64,000 nt of DNA from Bog-950 sp046329495 (GTDB lineage Bacteria > Bacteroidota > Bacteroidia > Chitinophagales > LD1): the NCBI GenBank assembly GCA_046329495.1, contig JAXLUO010000018.1:17850-81849 (forward strand). The letters run 5' to 3'. The notes under the pieces are model-generated. The model saw only the letters and a list, made by a program, of their open reading frames with translations. It made no database searches and was not told the origin of the DNA. Both the position numbers and the translations under genes were made by a program. Of this stretch, positions 25,951 to 35,996 are shown one piece after another (the first letter of the stretch is position 1; each line of letters opens with the position of its first letter).

Positions 25951-28900
25951 TTATGCTTCAACAATCGAAGGCGGTAAAAGTTTGTATAATACCGGTGTTA
26001 CTAAACGGGATAGTAAAGTGGAAGAAATCAATCCACCTATCAGCACCCATGCCAGCGGCGAATACAGCGGGTTAGCCTCTAAGGCCAGCGGCAACAAGCC
26101 ACCTATCGCTGTTAACGATGTCAATACGATCGGCACAAAACGCACCTCCCCGGCTTCACGTATCGCTGTTTCAATATCCTTGCCTTGCTTACGCAATTGG
26201 TTGGTAAAGTCTACTAACAGAATAGTATTCTTCACTTCTATACCAACCAGCGCTATTAAACCGATAACTGCTACAAACGAGAACGGATAACCCAGCAACA
26301 GCAACATTGATATAGCCCCTATTATACCCAATGGTATTACCGACAGCACAATCAATGTGCTCTTAAAACTGCGGAACTCTAATATTAATACACCAATAAA
26401 CCCAAATACGGTTATAAGTATAATAGAACCCAGGCCGCCAAAACTTTCCTGCTTGCTTTCCACCTCACCGGCAACTACATAACTGTAACCGGTGTTAAAC
26501 TTAAACTGCTTCAGTTTCTTCACTATCTCATCATTCACATCACCCGTCAAATAGCCCGATTTTACAAAGGCGGTAATAACCACATACCTGTTCTTATCGT
26601 AGTGCTTTATACTATTAGGCGATGATTCAAAACTTACCTCTGCCACCTGACTTAACGGTATAGCCGCACCAGTTACGCTGTTCACATACAAGCGCTTAAA
26701 CACGTCAAAGCCCTGCACCCTATCAACCTTTGGTAAGGTTACGTGTATATCCTGGTCCTCATTATCTGCATCCTGAAAGGTGCCCACATTTAAACCTGCC
26801 ACGGCTAAACGCACAGCGCGGTTAATCTCTACCGTAGGCACACCCAGCATGCCTGCCTTTTCCTTATTAATGTGCACCCGTAAACTATTGCTTTGTGTAG
26901 CCAATGGATTATTTACATAAATAGTGCCCGGTGTTTTGCGGAACATATCTTCCACCTGATACGATAGCACACGCAGCGAATCCAAATTCTCGCCAAACAA
27001 ACGGATGGCAATCGGCGCCTCAATCGGCGGACCTTGCTCAAAGTCCTTCACCTCAATCTTGGCATTCGGATAACTTTTAAAGGTTTCGCGCAACTCGTCA
27101 ATAAACTTTTCCTTTTCAACCGGCTCGGTAGAAGGTTGCAACTGCACAAACACCTGCGCAAAATTTTCCGATTCGTTGCGCTGTATCACGTTGTAATAAA
27201 TACGCGGGTTACCCTTGCCTATGTTGGTAGAGAAATTGCGGATGATCTTATGCTTCTGCAATTCACCCTCCACATAATGCGCAATGCGGTCGGTTTCATA
27301 AATATTGGTGCCGTCCGGTGTTTCAATGTTCACCATAAACATCGGCTTCTCCGATTTAGGGAACAAACTAAAGCCCACCACCGGCACTAAACTTACCGCA
27401 CCGGCAAAAATGCCACCTGCCACCAGCAGGGTAATTACCGGGTGCTTTAAAGCACGGTCCAAAAACACGGCATAAGTAAGGTGAATGCCTTTCTTCAAGC
27501 CTCTTAAAAAGATATTGCCATCTGGATTTTCATGATCCGTTAGCATAATGCTGCTCAGAAATGGCACAATAGTAAGCGATACAAACAGCGAAGCCAGTAT
27601 CGTTAATATCACTGCCATAGGCAAGCTGCGTATAAAGTCGCCGGAACCTTCCGGTAAAAACACCAGAGGCAAAAAGGCGAAGATCAAAATCGCCGTGCAG
27701 CCTAATACCGCTAAGCCTATCTGCTTGGTAGCTTCAATTGCGGCTGTGCGTTTGCTAACACCATTGCGTAAAAAGCGTTCTATATTTTCTACCACCACAA
27801 TGCTGTCATCCACCAGCAAGCCCAACGCGATAATGAAACCTACAATACTTAATTGGTTGATGTTGTAACCAAACAAGTGCAGCAGCAACAAACCAATAGA
27901 CAACGATAACGGTATCGAAACCATCACTACCGAGGAAGCCCTAAAACCCAGCGGCAGCAACGTGATTAATACCAGCAAAATGGCTATACCAAAATCCCTC
28001 GCAAAGTGGTTCAAGCGTTTCGATACCCCTTCGTGCTGATCAAACATTTTAGCAAAGGCAATATTCTTAGGCAGTCCTGTTTTAAACTTTTCTACCACCG
28101 GTTCCACCTGCCCGGCAATAGAAACAATATTCTGTCCATCCTTCTGCGAGGCCGTTACAAACACAGCCCGGTGTCCGTTGGCACGCGTCATATACTTATC
28201 TTCATCATATGCCTCGGTCACATTCGCCACATCTTTCAGGTAAACAATCTTGGTGCCCGAGCTATTGATAATGGTATTCCGTATCTGTTCCGCATCCTGA
28301 TACTTACCACTGGTTTTTACGTTGAATTTTTTGGTATTGATGTCAATGGCCCCTGCAGGTATGTTCACGTTCTCGCTCTGTAAGGCACCAAGTATCCTGC
28401 TCAGCGGAATTTTATACTGTGCCATTTTTTCAATGTTCAGTTCCACATCCACGCGTTGTTCGGGGTAGCCCCAGGCCTTTACATTCTTCAGCGATTTATT
28501 TTTCTCTAACTCCTTCACCAGCACATCGGCCTGTTTACGCAACTGCACATAGCTGGCGTTTTCACTTATCAGCGCAAACTGGTAAATGTTCACATCGCTA
28601 CTGCTGCTCTTCATAATATCCAGGCTATACAGATCCTGCGGCAGATCCTTACGCAGCGAGTTCATCTCCCGCACCAGTTCCTGATACTTGGTATCTACAT
28701 TGCTTTCGTATTTGTAGTATACGCCTATTACCGCCACACCATCATCAATGGTGGAAACCACTTTCTTAATATCGTCCAGTTCATTCACCCGCTTCTCTAT
28801 TGGGTCAACCACCAGCTCTTCCATATCGCGCGGACTGGTGCCGGGGTATACCGCAATCATGTAATATTGCGGCGCGTTAAATACGGGGTCCTCGCTGCGG

Positions 28901-28998
28901 GGCATGGTAAACATGGTGCTTACACCAAGCGCCAGCAGGGCCACAAATACCACCAGGGTAAACTGGTAGTTCTTAACCGAAAATTCAGTTATACGCAT
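25951..28998 (-). CDS. RND efflux pump permease (AcrB/HAE1-like)
   Basis: A 1015-residue inner-membrane pump with the RND layout: an N-terminal membrane segment, a porter loop, a block of six segments, a second porter loop and a final block of segments. Visible are SIVGFIIALGLLVDDSIVVVENIERFL (segment 4 with the conserved Asp pair of the proton relay), FLPLVFLPEGSGDFIRSLP, and ALVGIEVKNTILLVDFTNQLRKQGKD in the C-terminal half. It expels hydrophobic compounds in exchange for protons, through the membrane fusion protein and TolC-like channel encoded upstream. Its substrate is unknown. Confidence 0.93.
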   Translation of the reverse strand: MRITEFSVKNYQFTLVVFVALLALGVSTMFTMPRSEDPVFNAPQYYMIAVYPGTSPRDMEELVVDPIEKRVNELDDIKKVVSTIDDGVAVIGVYYKYESNVDTKYQELVREMNSLRKDLPQDLYSLDIMKSSSSDVNIYQFALISENASYVQLRKQADVLVKELEKNKSLKNVKAWGYPEQRVDVELNIEKMAQYKIPLSRILGALQSENVNIPAGAIDINTKKFNVKTSGKYQDAEQIRNTIINSSGTKIVYLKDVANVTEAYDEDKYMTRANGHRAVFVTASQKDGQNIVSIAGQVEPVVEKFKTGLPKNIAFAKMFDQHEGVSKRLNHFARDFGIAILLVLITLLPLGFRASSVVMVSIPLSLSIGLLLLHLFGYNINQLSIVGFIIALGLLVDDSIVVVENIERFLRNGVSKRTAAIEATKQIGLAVLGCTAILIFAFLPLVFLPEGSGDFIRSLPMAVILTILASLFVSLTIVPFLSSIMLTDHENPDGNIFLRGLKKGIHLTYAVFLDRALKHPVITLLVAGGIFAGAVSLVPVVGFSLFPKSEKPMFMVNIETPDGTNIYETDRIAHYVEGELQKHKIIRNFSTNIGKGNPRIYYNVIQRNESENFAQVFVQLQPSTEPVEKEKFIDELRETFKSYPNAKIEVKDFEQGPPIEAPIAIRLFGENLDSLRVLSYQVEDMFRKTPGTIYVNNPLATQSNSLRVHINKEKAGMLGVPTVEINRAVRLAVAGLNVGTFQDADNEDQDIHVTLPKVDRVQGFDVFKRLYVNSVTGAAIPLSQVAEVSFESSPNSIKHYDKNRYVVITAFVKSGYLTGDVNDEIVKKLKQFKFNTGYSYVVAGEVESKQESFGGLGSIILITVFGFIGVLILEFRSFKSTLIVLSVIPLGIIGAISMLLLLGYPFSFVAVIGLIALVGIEVKNTILLVDFTNQLRKQGKDIETAIREAGEVRFVPIVLTSLTAIGGLLPLALEANPLYSPLAWVLIGGLISSTLLSRLVTPVLYKLLPPSIVEA

Positions 28999-29049
28999 AT
29001 ACTATCTTTTAAATCCGTTGCGGACTATTCTTTACAATCAAATCCGGAA

Positions 29050-30129
29050 TTATTTACCGGCAGTTTCAGTGGTTGCAGCAGATACCTGCACGGCAACACC
29101 ATCGGTCAGGTAAGCCGAACCATCGGTTATCACCTGCGCCGTAGCATCTAATCCACCCGAAAGCATCACTTCCTTATCCTTTATAAAAGCAATCTTAACC
29201 GGTACCTTATGCGCCTTGCCGTTATCTACAGTAAATACAAAGGCATCCTTTCCATTGCCTTCTATAATGGCATCAATAGGCACAGCCACATATTGCCCGC
29301 TGGCCGATGGCGTAATCTCTGCCTTGGCAAACAAACCGGTCGCCATGTTCCTGCCTGTAGGCTTTAACTTAATCTCCGCCTGGTACAAACCACTCATCGG
29401 GTCCGGCACCTGCGATAGTTTTGAAACCACACCGCTAAAATTTTCGTTGGCATAAGCATCAATGGCAATGCTGGCACTGTTACCAATTTGCAGGCGCGCC
29501 CAATCTTTATCCGATATACCTACCTTCACTACCCAGTCATTAGCACCGGCTGAGGTCATATAAAATATAGGCAAGCCGGGCGATACGATCTCGCCTTCAT
29601 TCATCAGCTTCTTTACAATTTTGCCTGCTGCGGTAGCGCGTATCTCGCTGTAATTGCGATTGAATTTCGCCATCTCGTATTGCTGCTTAGCCACATTTAA
29701 ACCGGTAGTAGCATTCTGCAATTGCTCCAGCGATGCCACCGTGTCGCGGTATAAGTTGCTGGCACGGTCGTAATCGCGCTGTGCTTTTTCTAAACCCTGC
29801 CTAGCCTGTTCCACCATGGCATTTATCTCGGTTAAATTCAGCGTAGCCAGCAGTTGGTCCTTTTGTACCGATTCACCTTCTTCTACATAAATGCGCTGAA
29901 TAACACCACCGGTTTTAAACGAAAGTCTTGCTTCGGTTTCCGATTGTATAAAGCCCGACGCCACTACAGGGTCGGTGGTTACAATGGCATGAACCGTAGC
30001 CAGTTTCACCGGCGTTTGGGTAACATCAGCAGCCGTTTCGGTTTTACCGGCTTTGGCACTGCAGGCATAAATGAACACAGCAAGCGCAAGGGCCGCTGTT
30101 AGTGTTAAATAAATAGTCCTTTTATTCAT
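29050..30129 (-). CDS. Efflux membrane fusion lipoprotein (AcrA-like)
   Basis: A 359-residue periplasmic adaptor. The N terminus MNKRTIYLTLTAALALAVFIYAC is a lipoprotein signal with the modified cysteine in YACSA. The HlyD/RND barrel-sandwich parts (GGVIQRIYVEEGESVQKDQLLATLN and GKIVKKLMNEGEIVSPGLPI) flank a coiled-coil hairpin (about 80-140). I chose the start at 30129 because it fits the lipoprotein signal and leaves ten bases after the TolC stop; a start ten codons further upstream overlaps that gene. It links the pump to the outer-membrane channel. Confidence 0.92.
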   Translation of the reverse strand: MNKRTIYLTLTAALALAVFIYACSAKAGKTETAADVTQTPVKLATVHAIVTTDPVVASGFIQSETEARLSFKTGGVIQRIYVEEGESVQKDQLLATLNLTEINAMVEQARQGLEKAQRDYDRASNLYRDTVASLEQLQNATTGLNVAKQQYEMAKFNRNYSEIRATAAGKIVKKLMNEGEIVSPGLPIFYMTSAGANDWVVKVGISDKDWARLQIGNSASIAIDAYANENFSGVVSKLSQVPDPMSGLYQAEIKLKPTGRNMATGLFAKAEITPSASGQYVAVPIDAIIEGNGKDAFVFTVDNGKAHKVPVKIAFIKDKEVMLSGGLDATAQVITDGSAYLTDGVAVQVSAATTETAGK

Positions 30130-30139
30130 AACAATCTTT

Positions 30140-31507
30140 TTATTGGTTGATAGATGCACCCGCTACAGCACGCTCCAGTTCAGCATACTTTATCCAGGCA
30201 TCGAAATAGGAAATTGATTTTTGCAGACTCGCCAGCGTTGTTTCATTCCGGGCATCCAGATACTCGATATACAAGGCTTGTCCTTCCTTATACTTCTTGT
30301 TCATCAACCCAAAATACTCCCCGGCTGATTGTTCCTGCTGCCTTGCACTTTCGTACTGCACGCCGGCCGATGTATAGCTGTTATTGGCAGCAGTGGCAGC
30401 TAACTCCAATTGATTTTCTACATACTGCGTTTGTGCGTTCAGCGCCTGTAGTTCCACCTGCGCCTGCTTTATGCGGTGCACATCGCGCAGGCCGTTAAAC
30501 AAATGCCAGTCAAACGAAATACCTAACAGGTAATAACGCGAACTGCTGTTGAATTTAAAATCCGATGCCTGCGAACCCAAATTCATCTGCGCACCAACTT
30601 TGGGTATCCAGGCGCTTTTTTGCAAACTCAGAATATGCTGGTCAACTTTCTTTGCTAAACCCAGTTTCACCAACTCCTCGCGCTTACCGGCGTTCACCGA
30701 ACTGCTTGCCGGCAAGGGTTGCAAATTGTTCAGCAGTGTTTCATCAATGGCAATCTCGCTATCCAGTGGTTTGTTCAACAAAAAGTTGAAATAGGCCGCC
30801 GCATTCTTTTTGGTATTCTGTGCATCGGTAAGTTTGGCTTCTATCTTATTTACCTCGCTCTTGGCGCGACTCAACACATAGGCCACTTCCTTGCCGTTAT
30901 CAACCAGTTTCTGATTTACCCGCTCGCTTTCTTTTACCAGGCCCAAAGCTGCTTCATAAATCCGCACAGCCTGCACCGCCTTCAGGTAATTAAAGTAGGC
31001 CACCTTAATATCCTTTACCAGTTCGCGCTTGTAAATGGCTACTTCGTTTTGTTGCAGTGCTACCTGGTCTTTCTTAATGCTTCGGTTATACCATACTTCG
31101 GCATTAATTAATGGCAAACTGGCCTGGAAATACGCATTATAAAAATTCTTAGGGTTTAATTGTTCCGATACATTGCTGATGGTAGGGTATTGCGGCGAAC
31201 CCGGCGCAAACACCGCATTTATCGCATTCAGGTTTTGATATACCGGGTTCATTAAATCGCCTACCGGTATGTCAATGCTTCTGCCCCCGCGCGAATCAAG
31301 GTAATTGGCCTGCAGACTGATATCCGGAAAAAACAGCCCCATGCTTTCTTTTAAAGCATACAAGCTTTTGGTTAGTTGAAAATTCTGCTGCTTGATAGCC
31401 TGGTTGCTATCCAACCCCTGTTGCACATAGGCATTTAGTATATCACCTTGTGCTACAGCCAACTGAACCGTTAGCAGTAGTAAAAAAAGTAGTTTAATCG
31501 CTCGCAT
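30140..31507 (-). CDS. TolC-family outer-membrane efflux channel
   Basis: A 455-residue outer-membrane factor with a signal peptide (LLFLLLLTVQLAVAQ) and two OEP repeats made of long helical hairpins and short beta segments (SLKESMGLFFPDISLQANY and VQLQALNAQTQYVENQLELAA). It is the first structural gene of the pump operon. A TGAACA-N-TGTTTA operator lies 20 bases upstream of its ATG. Confidence 0.9.
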   Translation of the reverse strand: MRAIKLLFLLLLTVQLAVAQGDILNAYVQQGLDSNQAIKQQNFQLTKSLYALKESMGLFFPDISLQANYLDSRGGRSIDIPVGDLMNPVYQNLNAINAVFAPGSPQYPTISNVSEQLNPKNFYNAYFQASLPLINAEVWYNRSIKKDQVALQQNEVAIYKRELVKDIKVAYFNYLKAVQAVRIYEAALGLVKESERVNQKLVDNGKEVAYVLSRAKSEVNKIEAKLTDAQNTKKNAAAYFNFLLNKPLDSEIAIDETLLNNLQPLPASSSVNAGKREELVKLGLAKKVDQHILSLQKSAWIPKVGAQMNLGSQASDFKFNSSSRYYLLGISFDWHLFNGLRDVHRIKQAQVELQALNAQTQYVENQLELAATAANNSYTSAGVQYESARQQEQSAGEYFGLMNKKYKEGQALYIEYLDARNETTLASLQKSISYFDAWIKYAELERAVAGASINQ

Positions 31508-31527
31508 ACTTTTATGTATTAACTTAA

Positions 31528-31540
31528 TGAACAGTGTTTA
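31528..31540. promoter_or_regulatory. TetR-type operator upstream of the efflux genes
   Basis: TGAACAGTGTTTA is a near-perfect inverted repeat (TGAACA/TGTTCA) around one base. It lies between tetR and tolC, 20 bases before the tolC ATG. The same sequence with a C centre occurs once more, in the tetR promoter at 32217-32229. The shared sequence and the places where it occurs point to binding by the adjacent TetR protein. Confidence 0.75.
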
Positions 31541-31559
31541 GTAATCAGCCAAAAAAATA

Positions 31560-32186
31560 TTACGCCTTCAGTAATCCCATCAACTCATCTAATGCATGCA
31601 ACATCATAACTCGCAATTGATCATCTTCCATATCCATCACCTTAAATCGCTCGCGGATCTTTAACGAAACAAGCCCATGCACCATACTCCAGGTATACAT
31701 GCTGGCCAAATTAGCATCGCTGGCGCGTATCAGCTTTTGCTCCATGCATTCCATCACTGTGGTCTGCAACAGTGCAAAGGTACTTTCACCGCACTTCCAG
31801 CAATTCTCCTCAGCATGCTTTTCTGCAATGGCCTTCATCGGCGCACGCATAATAAACATCAGGTCGTAGTATTCCGGATTCTCCAGCGCAAAATCAATAT
31901 AGGTGGTTCCCAGGGCACGCAAACGCTGCAACGGATTTTCAATGCTCATGCATTGTTGCATCAAGCTTAACAACTTACCAAACCCTATCTCGTGGATGGC
32001 AAAGAACAACTCGTCTTTATCTTTAAAATACAGGTAAATAGTGGCGGGGCTATACTCTATCTTCTCAGCAATATTCCGGATGCTGGTCTTCTCATAACCA
32101 TCTTCCAGAAACATTTCCGTAGCAGCTTCCAAAATGCGTTCCCGCATTTCCATCTTCTCACGTTCTTTTCTTTCAGCTATACCCAC
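31560..32186 (-). CDS. TetR/AcrR-family transcriptional repressor
   Basis: A 208-residue regulator. The helix-turn-helix is at about residues 15-60 (ILEAATEMFLEDGYEKTSIRNIAEKIEYSPATIYLYFKDKDELFFAI), and the C-terminal half is a ligand-binding helical domain with a TetR_C WHG-type pattern (EYYDLMFIMRAP). The start is GTG at 32184-32186, about 16 bases after the expected transcription start; an in-frame ATG 11 codons later is possible. It heads the efflux operon and presumably represses both itself and the pump genes through the two TGAACA-N-TGTTTA sites. Confidence 0.92.
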   Translation of the reverse strand: MGIAERKEREKMEMRERILEAATEMFLEDGYEKTSIRNIAEKIEYSPATIYLYFKDKDELFFAIHEIGFGKLLSLMQQCMSIENPLQRLRALGTTYIDFALENPEYYDLMFIMRAPMKAIAEKHAEENCWKCGESTFALLQTTVMECMEQKLIRASDANLASMYTWSMVHGLVSLKIRERFKVMDMEDDQLRVMMLHALDELMGLLKA

Positions 32187-32207
32187 GGCTCATCCCTATT
32201 TACGGTG

Positions 32208-32238
32208 CAAATTTACTGAACACTGTTTATTTTCCAAA
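32208..32238 (-). promoter_or_regulatory. tetR promoter with embedded operator
   Basis: On the minus strand TTTG (32238-32235) and TAAATTTG (32215-32208) are 19 bases apart, an exact match to the Bacteroidota vegetative promoter. The operator TGAACACTGTTTA (32217-32229) fills the spacer, so a bound repressor would block RNA polymerase directly. Confidence 0.8.
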
Positions 32239-32343
32239 TTTTACTCTACAAAATTTTCACCTTATTCCTCCTACCATCCTGCTCATCAACCTTTAATCAT
32301 ACATTAGCCCATAGCCAAGCAAGGTGTCTAAAAGCAGTATTTT

Positions 32344-34194
32344 ATGCAGGATTGGGATTTAAAAACAGTGGAGGAACTGGAGCAATTAGTACCGCCAGAA
32401 CCGGTTACCGAACAGGATATCGATTTGTATAACCGCCTGGCCGCTAAATTACTGCATGTTAATCGCGACCGGGCTTTTGAACTTGCCACCAGCGCCCGCA
32501 AGGCTGCTTTGGAACTTAACTATACGTATGGCGACATAAAGGCGCGGTCCTCACTCGGTTGGTTACAGTCCGACCCCCAGCAAGGCATCGCCCTTTTAAT
32601 TGATTGCATACCCCAGCTTGCGGAATTGAACAAACCAGTCGACCAGCTTCCCGTGTTTAAAAACCTCTCGTTGCTCAGCCGCAAAGCAGGCGATTTAGAT
32701 GCAGCCCTGGAGTATGCAAAGCAGGCCGTATTGTTATGCGAAACACTACAACTTACCGATAGGTTAGGCAATAGTCTTAGCTTATTGGCTACCATCTATA
32801 TTACGCGCTGCGATTACGCACAGGCTTTGCAACTGATGTTAAGGGCCCTGGAATTATTAGAGGAGTATGGGCAAAAAGCTGAAATAGCATCAGCCTGCAG
32901 CAATCTGACTGCCTTATATTTTAATCTCGAAAACCTGGACAAGGCACTGGAGTACGCCCAAAAAACTTCGCAAAATTATAAGGAGGCCAACCAGCATATG
33001 TTATATGCCGAAGCGCTCTTAATTGAAGGACAATGCTGGGGCCGCATGGATAAACCCACCGAAGCGTTGCAATGCTTTGAGGCTGCCTTGCTCGAAGCAC
33101 AACAGATACATCATACCGAACTGGAAGCTGAAATTCTTGTAAACATGGGCGGTTTACATTTGCTAAAAAAAGAATACGATCCGGCGCTTTTATATCTATC
33201 GCAAGGCCTCAACCGGTGTACAACATTAAAATTACTGCAACCGCAAGTGTATGCATTAATGTGCCTGGGCAATTTATTTAAATCAGCCGAATACCCGAAC
33301 CGCAACCTGCAACAAGCGGAAGAATATTTGCTGGAAGCCCTTGCTGTGGCCGAGCCTAATGGATTGAAATGGGATACGCGTGAAATTACCGGAACACTGG
33401 CCGATTTATATGCCACTACGGGTAACTGGCAGGCTGCCTATAACAATCAAAAGCGCTTTACCATTTTAGAAAAGGAAATAAACACCTCTGAATCTCGTAA
33501 TCAACTTGCCAATTTTGAAATTGAAAAAGAATTGGCCCTTACCGTAAAAGAAAAAGAAGTAACCGACCGCATACTGCACAATATCCTTCCTAAAAAGATT
33601 GCTACCCGCCTGCGCACCGGCGACGAAGAAATTATTGAACGCTACGAAAGTGCAACGGTGCTGTTTGCTGATATCGTTGGTTTCACCACGTGGAGCAAGG
33701 ATATGCCCATAGCCGAACTGGCCAAAACGTTGAACAAAATATTCAGTTTGTTTGATGAGCTGGCGCATCGTCACAAGGTCGAAAAAATCAAAACCATCGG
33801 CGATTCGTATATGTGCGTGGCGGGTTTACCGGAACGCTGCGATGATCATGCCGAACGTATAGCAAACATGGCCTGCGCTATGATTTCCCATATCAGCGGT
33901 CTTTTCCCTGATGGTAAAATACAATTGCGCATAGGCATACAAACCGGCGAAGTAATTGCAGGTGTATTGGGTAAAAACAAATACGCTTACGATTTATGGG
34001 GAGACACCGTAAATACAGCCAGCCGTATGGAAAGCCACAGCCTACCGGGCCGCATACAGGTTACTGAAGAAGTTAAAAATTTACTGGCCGGTAAGTTTAT
34101 CTTCCATCAACGCGAAGAAATGGAGGTAAAGGGAAAGGGAACCATGCATGTATATTTTCTGGAGCCCCACGCCTCCGGTATTTCGATATTGTAA
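32344..34194 (+). CDS. TPR-domain class III adenylate cyclase
   Basis: A 616-residue soluble signalling enzyme. Residues about 25-370 form tetratricopeptide repeats (DALEYAKQAV..., KALEYAQKTSQ...). A coiled signalling helix ending NILPKKIATRLR (about 410-425) connects to the cyclase domain (about 430-610). All class III catalytic positions are present: metal-binding D443 (FADIVGFT) and D487, adenine-selecting K483 and D550, transition-state N557 and R561. The Lys/Asp pair predicts ATP as substrate. The TPRs probably bind a protein partner. It is divergent from tetR and followed by an unrelated small gene. Confidence 0.92.
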   Translation: MQDWDLKTVEELEQLVPPEPVTEQDIDLYNRLAAKLLHVNRDRAFELATSARKAALELNYTYGDIKARSSLGWLQSDPQQGIALLIDCIPQLAELNKPVDQLPVFKNLSLLSRKAGDLDAALEYAKQAVLLCETLQLTDRLGNSLSLLATIYITRCDYAQALQLMLRALELLEEYGQKAEIASACSNLTALYFNLENLDKALEYAQKTSQNYKEANQHMLYAEALLIEGQCWGRMDKPTEALQCFEAALLEAQQIHHTELEAEILVNMGGLHLLKKEYDPALLYLSQGLNRCTTLKLLQPQVYALMCLGNLFKSAEYPNRNLQQAEEYLLEALAVAEPNGLKWDTREITGTLADLYATTGNWQAAYNNQKRFTILEKEINTSESRNQLANFEIEKELALTVKEKEVTDRILHNILPKKIATRLRTGDEEIIERYESATVLFADIVGFTTWSKDMPIAELAKTLNKIFSLFDELAHRHKVEKIKTIGDSYMCVAGLPERCDDHAERIANMACAMISHISGLFPDGKIQLRIGIQTGEVIAGVLGKNKYAYDLWGDTVNTASRMESHSLPGRIQVTEEVKNLLAGKFIFHQREEMEVKGKGTMHVYFLEPHASGISIL

Positions 34195-34353
34195 CAGACT
34201 TTTCTTTTGTAGACCACATTGCCCAATGTGCTCATGCTATCCACCTGCACGAGCGGTTTTTACTAAAAAGCAGAAGAATCTTCGCTTCAACCTCTTGTCG
34301 GTGCCCTTGCCCCGCGCGGTACAAACTTTGCCCTCCTAAACAAAAGCAAAACC

Positions 34354-34713
34354 ATGAAAAAGAAACCGCCCGTTCCCGAGAACAACCTAACCCCTAAAGA
34401 AGATTTCAGCTACCCTTCATCAGAGGATATCTATAATCAGGAACAAAAAGTAGCCAACCTAACGGCCGAAGACGGCACACCACTGGAAGAAATAACCAAA
34501 GAAAAAATGACGGGTTGGAACGAAAAGGACAGTCGGCAGGAAAAAACCGGCGACGACCTTGATGTGCCCGGTGCTGAATTAGACGATGCACAGGAAGCCG
34601 TAGGCAGCGAAGATGAAGAAAACAACTACTACAGTTTAGGTGCCGATAAGGAAGATGGCAACCCAACGCAAAACGAAGATTACATCAACCAGGATGTGGA
34701 ACCCGAACCTTAG
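34354..34713 (+). CDS. Conserved acidic protein of unknown function
   Basis: A 119-residue, highly acidic and probably disordered protein. Its core GDDLDVPGAELDDAQE...GSEDEENNYYSLGADKED resembles a motif I recall from many Bacteroidota hypothetical proteins. No signal peptide, membrane segment or enzyme motif is visible. It ends four bases before the stop of a convergent gene. Function unknown. Confidence 0.75.
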   Translation: MKKKPPVPENNLTPKEDFSYPSSEDIYNQEQKVANLTAEDGTPLEEITKEKMTGWNEKDSRQEKTGDDLDVPGAELDDAQEAVGSEDEENNYYSLGADKEDGNPTQNEDYINQDVEPEP

Positions 34714-34716
34714 TGG

Positions 34717-35721
34717 TTACGGAATATCGGTATAGTTAATCTCTACCCAATCCGATCCGTTCCACAACAACATTAAACTGTCGCCGTCGCCCATATCGCG
34801 GCTGCTGGTACTTAAGCGCATGTTGGTGGTGGCAGGGTTGCTTTCTACACGTATGTTATTACCGCCGGTAGCAGTTACATTCAGCAACAAAAGCTGCCCG
34901 CGTACCACACCATCACTCAGCGTTGTTTTAGCCGAGCCGCCGTTAACGGTCGTTACTATATTAAAGTAACTACGTCCGCTAACATCCAACGTAAAATCGG
35001 TGGTTACGTTTACCGTGGTATCGCGTAGCGATATGGCGCCGTTAATATCCATAGCCGTGGCCGGTGTAACGGCTCCTCCGCCTACACACATTTTTTTCGA
35101 ATTCATACTTACGCCATCCGCAGTAATCCGCATCGATTCGGTTCCGTTCCGCTTAAATACCACATCGCTGTTATCTATTGTACCCAGCACGGCCGGTGTG
35201 CCTAAGCCGGTATTACCACCGGTAGTCCAAACCGTATTCGTGCTCTTAATAGTATCGTTGCCCTGGCCCACCCATATAGTGCCGTGGTCGTTCACATCCA
35301 TTACGGTTACCGAAACTGCCGGCGACTTTGCCGCATATAAAGCATAAGGCACACTCATAAGCTGACTGGTACCCATATCCGTATAATTAATGCCTGCTGC
35401 AGGGTCTAACTCTACCTGCATAAATCGTTTGCCGCTCCAGTCTACGGTATTAAAGTTGCCGCTCACGGTTGTGCCACCACCTACCACCACCGAAAATATA
35501 CCCAGCGGTGTAGTAATAATGCTATCCCGCTCACTGTATAAAATCGGACCCGTAGCGCTATCCGCGTGAATGCTGATTTGCACGGTTGCCAAATGGTTAG
35601 GCATTATACTCCCTTGGTTATCACGCAGCACTGCCTGATAATTAAAACCGGGCGCCTGGGCGTTCACAAATACAGAGAGAATAAGCAGAAGAACAAAAAC
35701 GGGTAGTTTTTTGAAGATCAT
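34717..35721 (-). CDS. Secreted protein sharing the N-terminal domain of the collagen-like protein
   Basis: A 334-residue exported protein. A signal peptide (MIFKKLPVFVLLLILSVFVNAQ) leads into APGFNYQAVLRDNQG...GTSQLMSVPYALYAAKSP, which is paralogous to the first 130 residues of the protein at 8489-11479. The rest is beta-rich with no collagen repeats. I use the start at 35721 since it opens the signal peptide; the frame runs 15 codons further upstream without signal character. It is probably a surface or appendage protein. Confidence 0.82.
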   Translation of the reverse strand: MIFKKLPVFVLLLILSVFVNAQAPGFNYQAVLRDNQGSIMPNHLATVQISIHADSATGPILYSERDSIITTPLGIFSVVVGGGTTVSGNFNTVDWSGKRFMQVELDPAAGINYTDMGTSQLMSVPYALYAAKSPAVSVTVMDVNDHGTIWVGQGNDTIKSTNTVWTTGGNTGLGTPAVLGTIDNSDVVFKRNGTESMRITADGVSMNSKKMCVGGGAVTPATAMDINGAISLRDTTVNVTTDFTLDVSGRSYFNIVTTVNGGSAKTTLSDGVVRGQLLLLNVTATGGNNIRVESNPATTNMRLSTSSRDMGDGDSLMLLWNGSDWVEINYTDIP

Positions 35722-35996
35722 AGCAACTTGGTTATTCGGTAAAATGGTTCCAACCCTACAAACCACAGTTTGTAGGCATAGTGCATGAACGAATGCCGGT
35801 TAAGAAGGTTTCAAAATCAACCCAAATAAATTAACAAAAGCAATATATGTGGACTATTTGAAGCTTTTAACCGCGTTCGGATACATATACGCCATATTCC
35901 GCTAACCGGATCAATGCAATGGCAAAAAAAAGTTGATGTTATTTAAAAATAAGACGCCTCCGATCCTGAACTGATAGTTAATGTATTGTCCAACTA

